Notes under the pieces: model-generated
Databases searched by the model: none
Told to the model about the DNA's origin: nothing
Seen by the model: the letters and a program-made list of their open reading frames with translations, nothing else
Source: Allobosea sp. LC85
GTDB taxonomy: Bacteria; Pseudomonadota; Alphaproteobacteria; Rhizobiales; Beijerinckiaceae
Direction of reading: 5' to 3'
Assembly (NCBI RefSeq): GCF_000735605.1
Contig: NZ_JPKG01000046.1
Coordinates: 124,001 to 188,000 of the forward strand
Length of the DNA: 64,000 bases
Translations under genes and position numbers: made by a program
Shown here: positions 1 to 12,467 of the stretch, piece by piece
How positions within the stretch are numbered: the first letter of the stretch is position 1
Layout: every line of letters begins with the position of its first letter

Positions 1-768
1 CGGCACATCCGAGCGCAGATGGACATTGACGGAATCAGTCAGCCGGGTCCGCATTTCCTCACCGAACCAGCGCGGCGCGTGGTCCCAGTCGATGTCGTAA
101 TGCACATCCCAATAGCGGAAGACGCGCACCTCGCCGTTCTCCACCGTCAGCGCGTGACCAGGCAGCAGCGTGTGGATATGCCTGAACAGCGTCTTCTCGC
201 CGATCGTGTACTGGAAGGTCATGTACTCGGCCAGCGCGTCCGCCTCAGTCGCAATCTCCGGCAACAGTGGCAGCAGCGCCTTCATTTCCGAGGCGAAATA
301 CAGGGTGCCCTCGATCACCGCATAGTAAAATGGCTTGATGCCGAAGCGGTCGCGCGCCGCGAAAAAGCGTTCGCCGTCCCATAGCCCGAAGGCGAACATG
401 CCGCGCAGATGAGTCAGGCAGTCGATGCCCCATTTCGCATAGGCCGCCAGGACGGTTTCCGTGTCCGAGGACGAGCGGAAGTTCCAACCCGTCTTCAGCT
501 CCGCCATCAACTCGACGTAGTTATAAATTTCGCCGTTGAAGGTAATGACGGCGCCATTGCCGCCGATCATCGGCTGGCGGCCGCCGGGCGACAGGTCAAT
601 GATGGCGAGGCGACGATGGGCGAGTCCGCAGACATTGCCCGGCGCCTGCCAAACGCCCTGACCGTCCGGACCGCGATGCGCGATCAGGAGGCTCATGGTC
701 GCGAGCGCGTTCTCAAGCTTAGCGACAGGCTGGCGAGCCAGCGACACCGCTCCTGCAATTCCGCACAT
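1..768 (-). CDS. Asparagine synthase (glutamine-hydrolysing), N-terminal part, cut by the window edge
   Basis: The 256 visible codons begin MCGIAG, so Cys2 is the N-terminal nucleophile of a class II glutamine amidotransferase. This domain takes ammonia from glutamine and passes it to a synthetase domain that amidates aspartate via an aspartyl-adenylate. Typical family segments follow: AHRGPDG, AHRRLAIIDLS, FNGEIYNY and ARDRFGIKP. The last visible residues (HLRSDVPV) enter the PP-loop synthetase domain, which lies off the left edge. The start was chosen because Cys2 must follow the initiator Met. A second gene of the same family lies 135 bp upstream on the same strand, so the two probably form one transcription unit. 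Paralogues like these often modify sugars or peptides in surface polysaccharide or secondary-metabolite clusters rather than making free asparagine; this copy's substrate cannot be told. Confidence 0.9.
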   Translation of the reverse strand, partial: MCGIAGAVSLARQPVAKLENALATMSLLIAHRGPDGQGVWQAPGNVCGLAHRRLAIIDLSPGGRQPMIGGNGAVITFNGEIYNYVELMAELKTGWNFRSSSDTETVLAAYAKWGIDCLTHLRGMFAFGLWDGERFFAARDRFGIKPFYYAVIEGTLYFASEMKALLPLLPEIATEADALAEYMTFQYTIGEKTLFRHIHTLLPGHALTVENGEVRVFRYWDVHYDIDWDHAPRWFGEEMRTRLTDSVNVHLRSDVP

Positions 769-903
769 GGCAAACCTTCTGAAACCTATCCGGGCCGAGG
801 ATGAACCTCGCTTCCCAAAAACCAGGGGCGCAAGCAACTGGCTGAACGCAGACGGCCTTTATCAGGAGTACCGCCAGTTGTCAGCATTGCGCGGACTGCC
901 CCC

Positions 904-2802
904 TCAGAGGGTCGCGCCCGTGCGCTCCCCCCACAAGCCGAGATTGACGATGCGCCAGAGCGTGAAGTCGAGCGGACGGTCGCCGTCCAGCATCTCCTGC
1001 GCGAGCGCCCGCACCCCCGTCGCATTCATCAGCCCGGGATAGCGCGAGAGTGTCTTCTCAATCCCGTCTTCAACCAGACCGCGCAGTGGCCCCCGGAACC
1101 AGATCTGCTCCGGCGTGGCAAAACCGAGCTTGTCACGGCGTTCCTTCACGACCTCCGGCAGGATGCCGTTCATGCCCCGGCGCAACACGCGTTTGGTGTC
1201 GCCACCGACGATCTTATGGTCGTTGCCCAGAGCGAGGCTGAACTCGACCAGCGGATGATCGAGGAAAGGCACACGCGCCTCGATAGAATGTGCCATCGAG
1301 TTGCGGTCTTCCCAATGCAACAGCATGGCGAGATTGGAGCCATAAGTCAGCGTCATGCACAGCGAGCGGAGGTCAGTGACGGCAGGCAGGCCGAGCTCAT
1401 CCGTGGCGAGCTCAAGCGCGGTCCGCGGATTGCCCTTCTGGCGCAGGGTATCGGTGCCGAGCCAATCGTGTTGCGTCAACGCCCGATGCTGCTGGCGCAG
1501 CAGGCCCGCCAGCCCCGGCGGCAGCAACGGAACGAGATGATTGCGAATCTGCTCGTAGATCGGAGTGCCGTGGTAGCGGTTGCGCTCGATAATCGTGGTC
1601 AGCAGCTGCCCGAACTGCCGCCGACGCGTGAGGTCAGCCATGTAGTACGAGAAGCCGCTGTGATAGCCTGACAGTTGCTCGTCGGCCCCTTGCCCGTCGA
1701 GCATGACCTTGACGCCGACGCGGCGCGCCTCCTCGAACACGCACCACTGCGCGAAGATCGACGTTGAACCGAAGGGTTCATCCTGATGCCAGGTGATATC
1801 CGAGGCCCGCTGGAACACGTCATCGGCCTTGGGAAAGATAAAATGCGGCTCGGTATGGGCATGCGCAACAACCGCATCCATGAACGGCTTCTCATCGACG
1901 CTCTTCTCAGCGTAGCAGGCAGAAACCGTGTTGACCCTCGACCCGCCGGAATCCGAGCCCATCATGCCCGACATCAGGCTGACGATCGCCGATGAATCTA
2001 GGCCGCCTGACAGGCACGAACCGACCGGAACGTCCGACCGCAGATGAAGCCGCACGGACTCCGTCAGGAGCTCGCGAAAACGCTCGGCGGCCTCGCCTTC
2101 CGAAATCGAAAGCTCGCCGGCCGACGCCGGGTACCAGCGCCGCAACTTAACGGCCACAGAGTCTGAAATGCTCGCATCGATCGTGGCGCACTCGCCGCCG
2201 CGTACCTGCATCACGCCTTCGAACATCGTCTCAGCCGTGTGGTCGGCGATACCGGAGGCAAGGAAATCGTGCGCCCGCGCAATGTTCATCCGACCGCTCA
2301 GCCCTGGCAGGCCGAGCAGCTGCTTGATCTCCGAGGCAAAGGCGGTACCGCGCGGCGTCGCGAACAGGTAGAGCGGCTTGATGCCGTAGCGATCACGAGC
2401 AGCGAAGAGTTTCTTGTCTCGTTCGTCCCATATCAGAAATGCAAACATGCCTCGCAATCGCGGCAATGCGTCCTCGCCCCAGAGCATATAGGCACGCAGC
2501 AACACCTCGGAATCCGATTCGGAGATGAAGACCTCGCCTTTAGCCCGCATCTCTTCGCGCAGTTCGATGTAGTTATAGATCTCGCCGTTGAACACGAGCC
2601 AATAACGGCCCGACGGATCGCACATCGGCTGCAATCCTGCATCCGTCACGTCGATGATCGCAAGTCGGCGATGCCCGAGCGCCACTGGGCCTACTTGGCT
2701 CGCAAACGTCTTCCAACCACGACCATCGGGACCGCGATGTGCGACAATATCGATCCGTTGGGGGTCCGGCTCAAAGCCAACCGACCCGAAAATCCCACAC
2801 AT
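904..2802 (-). CDS. Asparagine synthase (glutamine-hydrolysing), second copy
   Basis: The protein has 632 residues, about the family's usual length. It begins MCGIFG, and Cys2 fixes the start even though the frame stays open for 34 more codons upstream. Residues 2 to about 210 are the glutaminase domain (AHRGPDG, GHRRLAI, FNGEIYNYIE). The PP-loop SGGLDSS of the synthetase domain follows near residue 250, then QGADEQLSGY and SIEARVPFLDHP, all typical of AsnB. It acts in the cytoplasm as a glutamine-dependent amidotransferase. Its partner downstream on the same strand (1-768) is a diverged paralogue, not a recent duplicate: their N-termini differ at most positions. Family assignment is firm; whether the acceptor is aspartate or a residue in a larger molecule is open. 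Confidence 0.92.
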   Translation of the reverse strand: MCGIFGSVGFEPDPQRIDIVAHRGPDGRGWKTFASQVGPVALGHRRLAIIDVTDAGLQPMCDPSGRYWLVFNGEIYNYIELREEMRAKGEVFISESDSEVLLRAYMLWGEDALPRLRGMFAFLIWDERDKKLFAARDRYGIKPLYLFATPRGTAFASEIKQLLGLPGLSGRMNIARAHDFLASGIADHTAETMFEGVMQVRGGECATIDASISDSVAVKLRRWYPASAGELSISEGEAAERFRELLTESVRLHLRSDVPVGSCLSGGLDSSAIVSLMSGMMGSDSGGSRVNTVSACYAEKSVDEKPFMDAVVAHAHTEPHFIFPKADDVFQRASDITWHQDEPFGSTSIFAQWCVFEEARRVGVKVMLDGQGADEQLSGYHSGFSYYMADLTRRRQFGQLLTTIIERNRYHGTPIYEQIRNHLVPLLPPGLAGLLRQQHRALTQHDWLGTDTLRQKGNPRTALELATDELGLPAVTDLRSLCMTLTYGSNLAMLLHWEDRNSMAHSIEARVPFLDHPLVEFSLALGNDHKIVGGDTKRVLRRGMNGILPEVVKERRDKLGFATPEQIWFRGPLRGLVEDGIEKTLSRYPGLMNATGVRALAQEMLDGDRPLDFTLWRIVNLGLWGERTGATL

Positions 2803-3182
2803 CAGCCAACCTCGTCGGTGCAGATCCAGACTACCGGATCCCGCCAAAAACAACCATTCGCGAAGGCTTATATTGATGGTGCCCCGATTGGTCGAGAGGA
2901 GCACAGCCCACGGACGCGAGGGGGTGCTGACGCGTCGGCATTAAACTGCAGCAGGCGGAACATGCCATTGCATATGAAGACTGAGGTGACCGACCTCGGT
3001 CGCAAGCCGCTGCCTGAATAAAGCCACGCCCTCAACCATCACACGTTAAGCGTGCTCATCGGGGCACTTTATTGCGGCGCCGACGAGCAGAAGCTGTTCA
3101 GCTCATCGGCTCGCTCGAGTGCACACAGAAAAGGAGATGTGCCGGGCGCAGCAAAGCGCCGCCCCCCGCATATCGATCAATC
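2803..3182. other. Gene-free stretch between the asparagine synthase pair and the first importer
   Basis: These 380 bases hold no convincing gene. The stretch must contain the promoter of the asparagine synthase pair (reading left) and the 3' end of the importer operon whose last gene stops at 3183. I see no strong hairpin with a T-run and no clear palindromic operator. Confidence 0.5.
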
Positions 3183-5033
<1,851 letters not shown>

Positions 5034-5054
5034 GCTGAAGCTTTCCAGTCTTTC

Positions 5055-5996
5055 CTAGATCACGCGGCGTGGATCGAGCGCGTCACGCAGGCCGTCACCA
5101 ATGAAGTTGATCGAGAGAACGGTGAGGAAGATCGCGGCGCCAGGGAACATGGCCCAGTGCGGAGCGACATCGAGATGGTCCTTGGCGTCGAACAGGATCC
5201 GGCCCCAGGTCGGGATGTCCGGCGGGAAGCCGAGACCAAGGAAGGACAGGGTCGATTCGGCGATGATCGCGGAGGACACCTCGATCGTGCCGGCAACGAT
5301 GACCGGTCCCATCGCGTTGGGCAGGATATGGCTGACGACCTGCCGCCATTTCGTCGCGCCCGACGCACGCGCCGCCTCGACGAACTCCTTCTCGCGCAGT
5401 GAGAAGAACTGGGCCCGGACGAGGCGAGCGACAGGCATCCAGCGCAGCCCGCCGATGACGACGACGATCAGGATGAAGACGCCGCCTTCGAGTCCAAACA
5501 CCGCCTTGAGCTGTTCGCGGAACAGATAGATCACCAGCAGCAGCAGCGGCAGCTGCGGCAGCGACAGGAAGAGGTCGGTGATCCACATCAGGAACGAGTC
5601 GACATACCCGCGCGACATGCCGGCGATCGCGCCGACGACGACGCCGACGAGGGTTGCGACCACCATGGCGGCGAGACCGACAGCAAGCGAGATGCGCCCG
5701 CCATAGATCATCCGCGCCAGGATATCCTGACCGAGATCGTCGGTGCCGAACGGATGACTCCAGGACGGCGTCTGCAGCTGCGCCGCGAAGTCGATATCGT
5801 TGATCGCCACGGGCCAGATCCACGGGCCGATGACGACGCCGAGCACGAGCAGACCGAGCACGATCGTGCTGATCATTGCCAGGCGGTGCCGGCGGAAGCG
5901 GCGCCAGGTCTCGCGCGCCGGCGAGACCGACATGCTCCGCGCCGGCGAGCCGGCTGTCGGCTCAACGGAAGGAGATACGAGGGTCGAGCCAGCCAT
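5055..5996 (-). CDS. ABC importer permease, DppC/OppC family
   Basis: This is an inner-membrane permease with an N-terminal segment near residue 25-45, a further set of hydrophobic segments and the binding-protein-dependent loop VEAARASGATKWRQVV...LPNA that docks the ATPase. The HPFGTDDLGQDILARMIYGGRISL block is typical of DppC. I chose the ATG at 5996; a TTG at 6011 in the same frame lacks a ribosome site, and an ATG at 5933 would also leave an intact protein. With the 5996 start the gene overlaps the upstream permease by 35 bp, which suggests translational coupling. It pairs with the 5962-6921 permease to form the transmembrane channel. Confidence 0.9.
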   Translation of the reverse strand: MAGSTLVSPSVEPTAGSPARSMSVSPARETWRRFRRHRLAMISTIVLGLLVLGVVIGPWIWPVAINDIDFAAQLQTPSWSHPFGTDDLGQDILARMIYGGRISLAVGLAAMVVATLVGVVVGAIAGMSRGYVDSFLMWITDLFLSLPQLPLLLLVIYLFREQLKAVFGLEGGVFILIVVVIGGLRWMPVARLVRAQFFSLREKEFVEAARASGATKWRQVVSHILPNAMGPVIVAGTIEVSSAIIAESTLSFLGLGFPPDIPTWGRILFDAKDHLDVAPHWAMFPGAAIFLTVLSINFIGDGLRDALDPRRVI

Positions 5997-6921
5997 AAAG
6001 GAGATCCGCAATGAGGTTGAAGAAAACGACGAGGCAGGCGAAGACGAAGGTCACCGCCATGACGACCGGGGTGTCGTTGGCGAGAATCGCCGTGATCAGC
6101 AGCGAGCCGATACCGGGCACGCGGAAGATCTGTTCCGTGACGATGGCGCCCCCGAATACCGCAGGCATCTGCAGCGCGACCAGCGTGACGACCGGGATCA
6201 GCGCGTTGCGCGCCACATGCCGGATCGTCACCTTCTTCTCGCTGAGGCCCTTTGCCCGGGCGGTGGTGACATAGTCGAGCCTGACGACGTCGAGCACGGC
6301 GGAGCGCACATAGCGCGTATAGGAGGCAGCCTGGAAGAGGCCGAGCACCAGGATCGGCATCAGCGCCTGCCGCACCATCTCCCAGTACCAGCGCCAGCCC
6401 GTCGCCGCGATATCGGAGCGATAGACGAAGGGCAGCCAGTCCAGCTTGATCGAGAACAGCAGGATGAAGAGCAGGCCGGTGAAGAACGTCGGCAGCGAGA
6501 AGCCGACGAAGGCGAGCGTGTTGGCGATCTGGTCGAAGACCGAGTAGGGCCGCGTCGCGGCATAGATGCCGACCGGCAGCGCGATCGCAAGCGCCAGCAA
6601 CTGCGAGGTGCCGACAACGAAGAGCGTCGTCGGCACCCGCTGCAGGATGAGGTCATCGACATTGATTCGGCTGGCGAAGGAAAAGCCCCAGTCGCCCTGC
6701 GCCATGGCCGTCAGCCAGCGCACATAGCGCACCATCACCGGATCATCGATGCCGAACTTCGCGCGCAACGCCATTCGGACTTCGGGAGGCACATTGGGAT
6801 TGGTCGCGAGCTCCTCGAACGGGTCGCCGGGCGCCAGCGCAAGAACCGTAAACAGGATCAGGCTGATGCCCAGAAGGCTCGGAATGGCGATGAGCAATCG
6901 CCGTATGAGGTAACTCGCCAT
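5962..6921 (-). CDS. ABC importer permease, DppB/OppB family
   Basis: This 319-residue permease begins MASYLIRRLL, the usual DppB start. It has a first membrane helix at about residues 10-28 and five more, plus the ATPase-docking loop TTARAKGLSEKKV...RNALIPV near residues 215-240. It forms the channel with the DppC-like permease that overlaps its 3' end. It sits 169 bp downstream of the binding-protein gene, and that gap holds a strong hairpin (7042-7076). The family is clear; the substrate is not readable from the permease. Confidence 0.92.
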   Translation of the reverse strand: MASYLIRRLLIAIPSLLGISLILFTVLALAPGDPFEELATNPNVPPEVRMALRAKFGIDDPVMVRYVRWLTAMAQGDWGFSFASRINVDDLILQRVPTTLFVVGTSQLLALAIALPVGIYAATRPYSVFDQIANTLAFVGFSLPTFFTGLLFILLFSIKLDWLPFVYRSDIAATGWRWYWEMVRQALMPILVLGLFQAASYTRYVRSAVLDVVRLDYVTTARAKGLSEKKVTIRHVARNALIPVVTLVALQMPAVFGGAIVTEQIFRVPGIGSLLITAILANDTPVVMAVTFVFACLVVFFNLIADLLYGWLDPRISFR

Positions 6922-7041
6922 GTACAGGTCTCTGTCAGCGTGCGGATCGGGACCGTAAACCGGAACCGAAGGATGCAGGGAGCAACGAAGATGCCCCTGC
7001 GATGATCCGGCTCCGGCCGGTCAATGAACGGTCGGTACTCA

Positions 7042-7076
7042 CCATTCGCGAGAGCGCATTGCGCTCTCGCGAATGG
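7042..7076 (-). promoter_or_regulatory. Perfect 16-bp hairpin between binding-protein and permease genes
   Basis: Bases 7042-7057 and 7061-7076 are exact reverse complements around a 3-base loop. The hairpin lies 14 bp after the binding-protein stop and upstream of the permease on the same transcript. There is no T-run on the minus strand, so it is more likely an mRNA-stabilising or attenuating hairpin. Such hairpins let the binding protein be made in excess over the membrane parts. Confidence 0.7.
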
Positions 7077-7090
7077 ATTGGCCGCTTCTA

Positions 7091-8878
7091 CTAGCTGCGA
7101 TACCAGCTCGCCAGTCGCCAGACGTCACTGTCCCAGCCGCTATATTTCGGCGTCAGGTTGTTGGCCGCCGCAGCGACGCGCGTGCGCGACAGGAGCGGCA
7201 GGATGACGTTGGCCTCGCAGAAGATCTCATCGACCTTGATCAGGAGCGCGGCGCGCTTGGCCGGGTCGAGCTCCTTCTGCGCAGCCTTGTAGGCGTCGTC
7301 CGCCTCCTTGCTGGCGTAGCGCGAGACATTGCGGCCGAGCCACTTGTTCTCCTTGTTGGCGATCTCCCAGGAGGTGAACTGGTTCAGGAAGCGCTCCGGA
7401 TCGGGCTGCGGCTGCGTCGTGGTGTACATCTCCATGTCGCAGTACAGTTTGGTGTAGGTGTCGGGGTTGGCGACGTCCGAAGAAAAGAACACGGACGCGG
7501 TCACCGATTTCAGCTCGAGATCGATGCCGGCACGCTGGCAGGCCTGCTTGATGATGGCCTGGGTCTTCTGGCGCGGCGCGTTGATCGAGGTCTGGAAGAC
7601 GTATTTGAGCTTCTTGCCATCCTTCTCGCGGATACCGTCCGCGCCCTTCTTCCAGCCGGCATCGTCGAGAATCTTGTTCGCCTTCTCCACGCTGAACTCG
7701 TATTTCAGCTTCTTCGATTTGAACATCTTCGGCTCGTTGACGAAGCTCGCCGTCGCGGTGCCGCCGCGGCCATAGATGAATTTCTGGATCGAATCGCGGT
7801 CGATCAGCAGGTTGATCGCCTGGCGCACGGCCGGATCGCTGAGCGTCGGATGCCTGGTCTTGACGCTCGAGCGCTCGCCATCGACCTCGGTCCACGGATC
7901 GGTGGTGTTGAGGATGATGAACTCGATATTGCCGCTGGGAACCGCCAGCACGCGCCCGCGCCCACCGGTCTCCATGCGCTTGAGGATCTCGTCCTCGACC
8001 TGCATGTTCCAGGCATAGTCAAACTCGCCGGTCTGCAGCACGGCACGCGCCGCCGAAACCGCGTCGCCGCCGCCCTTGACTTCGATTGTGTCGAAATGCG
8101 GTTGATTCTTGACGTGATAGTCGGGGTTGCGCTCGCCGGTAACGATGTCACCCGGCTTGAAGTCGACGAACTTGTAGGGGCCGGTCCCGACCGGCTTCAG
8201 GTTGGCCGGCGCCTCGCGCGACTTCGCACCCTTGTATTCGCCGAAATGGTGCTTCGGGATGATCATGCCGGCAACGCCGACGAAGGGATCGGCCCAGAAC
8301 GGCGTCGCCTCCTTGAAGATCACCTTGACGGAGTGGTCGTCGACCTTCTCGACCTTGATGTCCTTGTAGGAACCGGTCGTATAGGCCGCAGTCGCCGGAT
8401 CGGCTGCATATTCCCAGGTGAAGACGACGTCGTCGGCAGTCAGCGGCTTGCCGTCATGCCATTTGACGCCCTGCTTCAGCTTCCACGTCACCACCTTGCC
8501 GTCGGCAGACAGTCCGCCATTCTCCTTGGAAGGGGCTTCGGCAGCGAGGCACGGAATGAGGTTGCCTTCGGCATCCCAGCCGGCCAGCGGCTCATAGAAG
8601 ACGCGCGAGGCTTCCTGATCCTTGGTGCCGCTGGCGAAATGCGGATTCAGCAGCGTGGGGGCCTGCCAGAGCAGGATCTTCAGCGGGCCGCCGCCGCCGG
8701 CCTTGGTCGGCTTGTAGTCGTCGGCCGGCTGCGCCATCGCGACGCCATTCCAGGCCAGCATCTGGGTCGCAATCGGGGCGCTCAGGCCCAGCGCCACCAT
8801 CTTCTGCACGAAGGAGCGCCGCGACAGGCCGCCTTCCTTCACATCCGCGATCAAACCTCGCAGGTCGTGCTCGTTCAT
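7091..8878 (-). CDS. Periplasmic substrate-binding protein of peptide-type ABC importer
   Basis: This 595-residue family 5 extracellular solute-binding protein captures the ligand for the operon's permeases. The N-terminus carries a twin-arginine signal (SRRSFVQKM near residues 19-27, then a hydrophobic stretch ending near AMAQ), so it is probably exported folded by the Tat route; this is unusual for this class, though it occurs. Family marks include LNPHFASGTKDQEASRVFYEPL and the TADDVVFTWEYAAD block near residue 145. It is the first gene of its operon and faces the M20 amidohydrolase across a 201-bp divergent region, which suggests a shared substrate: a small N-acylated amino acid or peptide is plausible but unproven. 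Confidence 0.92.
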   Translation of the reverse strand: MNEHDLRGLIADVKEGGLSRRSFVQKMVALGLSAPIATQMLAWNGVAMAQPADDYKPTKAGGGGPLKILLWQAPTLLNPHFASGTKDQEASRVFYEPLAGWDAEGNLIPCLAAEAPSKENGGLSADGKVVTWKLKQGVKWHDGKPLTADDVVFTWEYAADPATAAYTTGSYKDIKVEKVDDHSVKVIFKEATPFWADPFVGVAGMIIPKHHFGEYKGAKSREAPANLKPVGTGPYKFVDFKPGDIVTGERNPDYHVKNQPHFDTIEVKGGGDAVSAARAVLQTGEFDYAWNMQVEDEILKRMETGGRGRVLAVPSGNIEFIILNTTDPWTEVDGERSSVKTRHPTLSDPAVRQAINLLIDRDSIQKFIYGRGGTATASFVNEPKMFKSKKLKYEFSVEKANKILDDAGWKKGADGIREKDGKKLKYVFQTSINAPRQKTQAIIKQACQRAGIDLELKSVTASVFFSSDVANPDTYTKLYCDMEMYTTTQPQPDPERFLNQFTSWEIANKENKWLGRNVSRYASKEADDAYKAAQKELDPAKRAALLIKVDEIFCEANVILPLLSRTRVAAAANNLTPKYSGWDSDVWRLASWYRS

Positions 8879-9079
8879 AAATACCCTCCGCCAATCGGCA
8901 ACTGATAAAACTTCGGGGGTCTTGCGCCCCCTGCTCTTCCCTCAAGCAGTCGCCAGCAAGGCATGTGCCAAAGAGCGCGTCAACCATGCAGCGCAGCGCC
9001 TTGCAGTCCCGCTTGGAACTGACTGGACGCGTCTCTCCTGGCTTGCTCAAATGCCGAAACACTGAGAAGCGAGATAAAA
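8879..9079. promoter_or_regulatory. Divergent promoter region, importer operon and M20 amidohydrolase
   Basis: 201 bp separate the two divergent start codons, so both promoters lie here. I see no strong palindrome and no clear -10/-35 pair that I would defend. Confidence 0.5.
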
Positions 9080-10498
9080 ATGGACAATCGAAACGATCTC
9101 TGGCGCCAGGTTGACGCAAGCAAGGAGCGCTTTATTGCGCTGAGCGAACGGGTATGGGGCATGCCCGAGGTCTGCTATACCGAGCAGCGCTCCGTGGCTG
9201 AACATGTCGCCGAGTTGCGCCATCAGGGCTTTAGAATCACCGAGAACGTCGCCGAGATCCCGACCGCAGTCATCGGCGAGGCCGGCGAAGGCGGCCCGGT
9301 CATCGCCTTCCTGGGCGAATATGACGCACTCCCCGGCCTCAGCCAGGAGGCCGGCATTGCGACGCACAAGCCGATCGAGGATGCCGGCCATGGCCATGGC
9401 TGCGGGCATAACCTGCTCGGCTCCGCTGCACTGCTCGCCGCCACGGCGATGAAGAACTGGCTGGCCGAGAACAAGATCCCGGGGCGAGTGCGCTATTATG
9501 GCTGCCCGGCAGAGGAAGGCGGCGCAGCCAAGGCGTTCATGGTTCGCTCGGGGGCCTTCGACGACGCCGATGTCGCGATTTCCTGGCATCCATCGAGCTT
9601 CTGGGAGGTCACCCCTCCCCTCTCGCTCGCCAACACGCGTGCCGACTTCATCTTCACCGGTCGCGCCGCCCATGCCGCCGCCTCGCCGCATCTCGGCCGC
9701 AGCGCGCTCGACGCCGTTGAACTGATGAGCGTCGGCGTCAACTACATGCGGGAGCACATGCCGAGCGATGCGCGCGTGCATTACGCGCTGCTCGATACGG
9801 GCGGCATCGCCCCCAATGTCGTCCAGGCGCATGCCCGCGTCCGCTACTCGATTCGTGCGCGCGACCTGCCCGGCATGCTCGAACTCGTCGAACGCGTCCG
9901 CAAGATCGCGGAAGGCGCGGCATTGATGACCGAGACCAAGATGGAAATGCGCATCATCAGCGCCGTTTCGAACGTCGTCGGCAACACCCCGCTCGAGAAG
10001 GCGATGCACGGCATTCTCGAGGAGCTCGGCGCTCCGCATTTCGATGAGACCGACCGCGCTTTCGCCCGCGATATCCGCTCGACGCTCTCGCCTCAGGAGA
10101 TCGCTTCGTCGTGGCGCTCGATCGGCCTGCCCGAAACCGATGCACCGCTTGCCGATTTCGTCGTCCCGCTCGACGCACCGCGCAACCCGATGATCGGCTC
10201 GACGGATGTCGGCGATGTCAGCTGGGTCGTGCCGACGGTTCAGGCTCACGCACCCACCGTCGCGATCGGCACGCCTTTCCACACCTGGCAGGTGGTGGCG
10301 CAGGGCAAGAGCCCGGCCGCGCACAAGGCCATGGTCCAGGTTGCCAAGGCGATGGCAGCGACCGGCGCTGCCGTGCTCTCGGATCCTGCGCTGATGGCTG
10401 CCGCAAAGGCCGACCTGAAGACCCGCATCGGCAAGGACGGCTATGTCTCGCCGCTGCCCGCCGAGGTGAAGCCGCCGCTGAACATGTCACGCGGCTGA
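9080..10498 (+). CDS. M20 family metallo-amidohydrolase (AbgB-like)
   Basis: The 472-residue protein resembles M20D peptidases such as AbgB, the p-aminobenzoyl-glutamate hydrolase subunit. Metal ligands are recognisable: GHGHGCGHN near residue 103-111, the AEEGGAAK acidic pair near residue 146-153, and ISWHPSS further on. The dimerisation domain (FTGRAAHAAASPHLGRSALDAVEL) fills the middle and SSTDVGDVSW-type segments lie near the C-terminus. It should cleave an amide bond in an N-acyl amino acid or aminoacyl compound in the cytoplasm. It is divergent from the Dpp-type importer at 3183-8878, which may supply its substrate. It ends at a strong hairpin convergent with the next gene. Confidence 0.9.
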   Translation: MDNRNDLWRQVDASKERFIALSERVWGMPEVCYTEQRSVAEHVAELRHQGFRITENVAEIPTAVIGEAGEGGPVIAFLGEYDALPGLSQEAGIATHKPIEDAGHGHGCGHNLLGSAALLAATAMKNWLAENKIPGRVRYYGCPAEEGGAAKAFMVRSGAFDDADVAISWHPSSFWEVTPPLSLANTRADFIFTGRAAHAAASPHLGRSALDAVELMSVGVNYMREHMPSDARVHYALLDTGGIAPNVVQAHARVRYSIRARDLPGMLELVERVRKIAEGAALMTETKMEMRIISAVSNVVGNTPLEKAMHGILEELGAPHFDETDRAFARDIRSTLSPQEIASSWRSIGLPETDAPLADFVVPLDAPRNPMIGSTDVGDVSWVVPTVQAHAPTVAIGTPFHTWQVVAQGKSPAAHKAMVQVAKAMAATGAAVLSDPALMAAAKADLKTRIGKDGYVSPLPAEVKPPLNMSRG

Positions 10499-10508
10499 GA
10501 CGAAAATA

Positions 10509-10537
10509 ATCCCCAGCCGCCACTGGCGGCTGGGGAT
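10509..10537. terminator. Bidirectional terminator-like hairpin
   Basis: A 13-bp perfect stem (10509-10521 with 10525-10537) closes a 3-base loop between the convergent ends of the amidohydrolase and the alpha/beta hydrolase. There is no long T-run, but its place between two convergent stops supports a terminator role. Confidence 0.65.
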
Positions 10538-10587
10538 GACATTCGGATCCAAATCGTAGCGGCAGCGCGCCGCGACGAACAAGGAAT

Positions 10588-11459
10588 TCAGAGAACCGGG
10601 GCTGCCTGCTGACCCAGTTCCTCGGCCGAGGGAATGCGGCCGCCCTCGAACCAGTAAGCCGCTGCGGCACGCGACATCGCCGCGCCGTCATGGCCGATTC
10701 CGTTCACCGCGATCAGCTGCCAGTTGCAGGGCAACCCGAGCCGTGCCGCCTCACGTTTGGCGAAGTCGAACATGAAATGAGCCCGCCCGTAGCGATGCGG
10801 CCCCTGAGCCAGGGCCTCGGCCTGCGACGGCAGGTTCGGATCGGCCGTGGCAATGTCCTGGTCACCGGCGAAAATGATCATCGGATAGGCAAGCCAGCGT
10901 GCCAGCGCCGCCCGATCCAGCCCGAGTTCACCGAGTCCCTCCGGGAAACTCCGGTCAAGGCATGGCAGCGTGTACCAGCCCGGATTGGAGGCCATCGCCG
11001 CCTCGAAGGGCTCCGCGCCCTGGGTCGCCAGCATCCGGTGCACGAACTGACCGCCGGCCGAATGGCCGAAGATGCGGATCACCGGACGGTCGATCACGCC
11101 GCCGGCGCGCAGCGCCTCAAGCACGCGCTGCGGCACAGAGTAGAGCCAGTTGTCCCGCGCCGCGATCGCGCCGTCGGCTCCGAGTACGAGCCCGTTATTA
11201 TAGCCTTCGGCCTGCGGAAAATGCTCGTTGGAGAAGGTCGGCGCAACGATCAGGATGCCGTGCTTCTCGGCGGCATCGATCCAGAAATCGCGGTACTCGT
11301 CGCCATTGCGCAACATGCCGTGCTGCACGACCACCACCGGGTCGTTCGGCTTGTGGCCGGCGGGACGATAGATATTGACCTCGAGCGGCCTGTCGGGATG
11401 GAAGCGATCGACGAAAGGCAGCGTGCTGCGGCCGATAGCGGGCGTGAGCGAAGCAGTGG

Positions 11460-11463
<4 letters not shown>
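10588..11463 (-). CDS. Alpha/beta hydrolase, last gene of the second importer operon
   Basis: The 291-residue protein has the alpha/beta-hydrolase fold marks: the oxyanion-side VVVVQHGMLRNGDEYRD near residue 45-60, the nucleophile elbow GHSAGGQF near residue 132-139, an acidic residue in IIFAGDQDIA and a late HDGAAM histidine. It is probably a cytoplasmic esterase or amidase acting on the imported compound. Its ATG overlaps the stop of the upstream ATPase by four bases (ATGA), so it is translationally coupled to the importer. No secretion signal is visible. The exact substrate is unknown. Confidence 0.85.
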
Positions 11464-12463
<1,000 letters not shown>

Positions 12464-12467
<4 letters not shown>

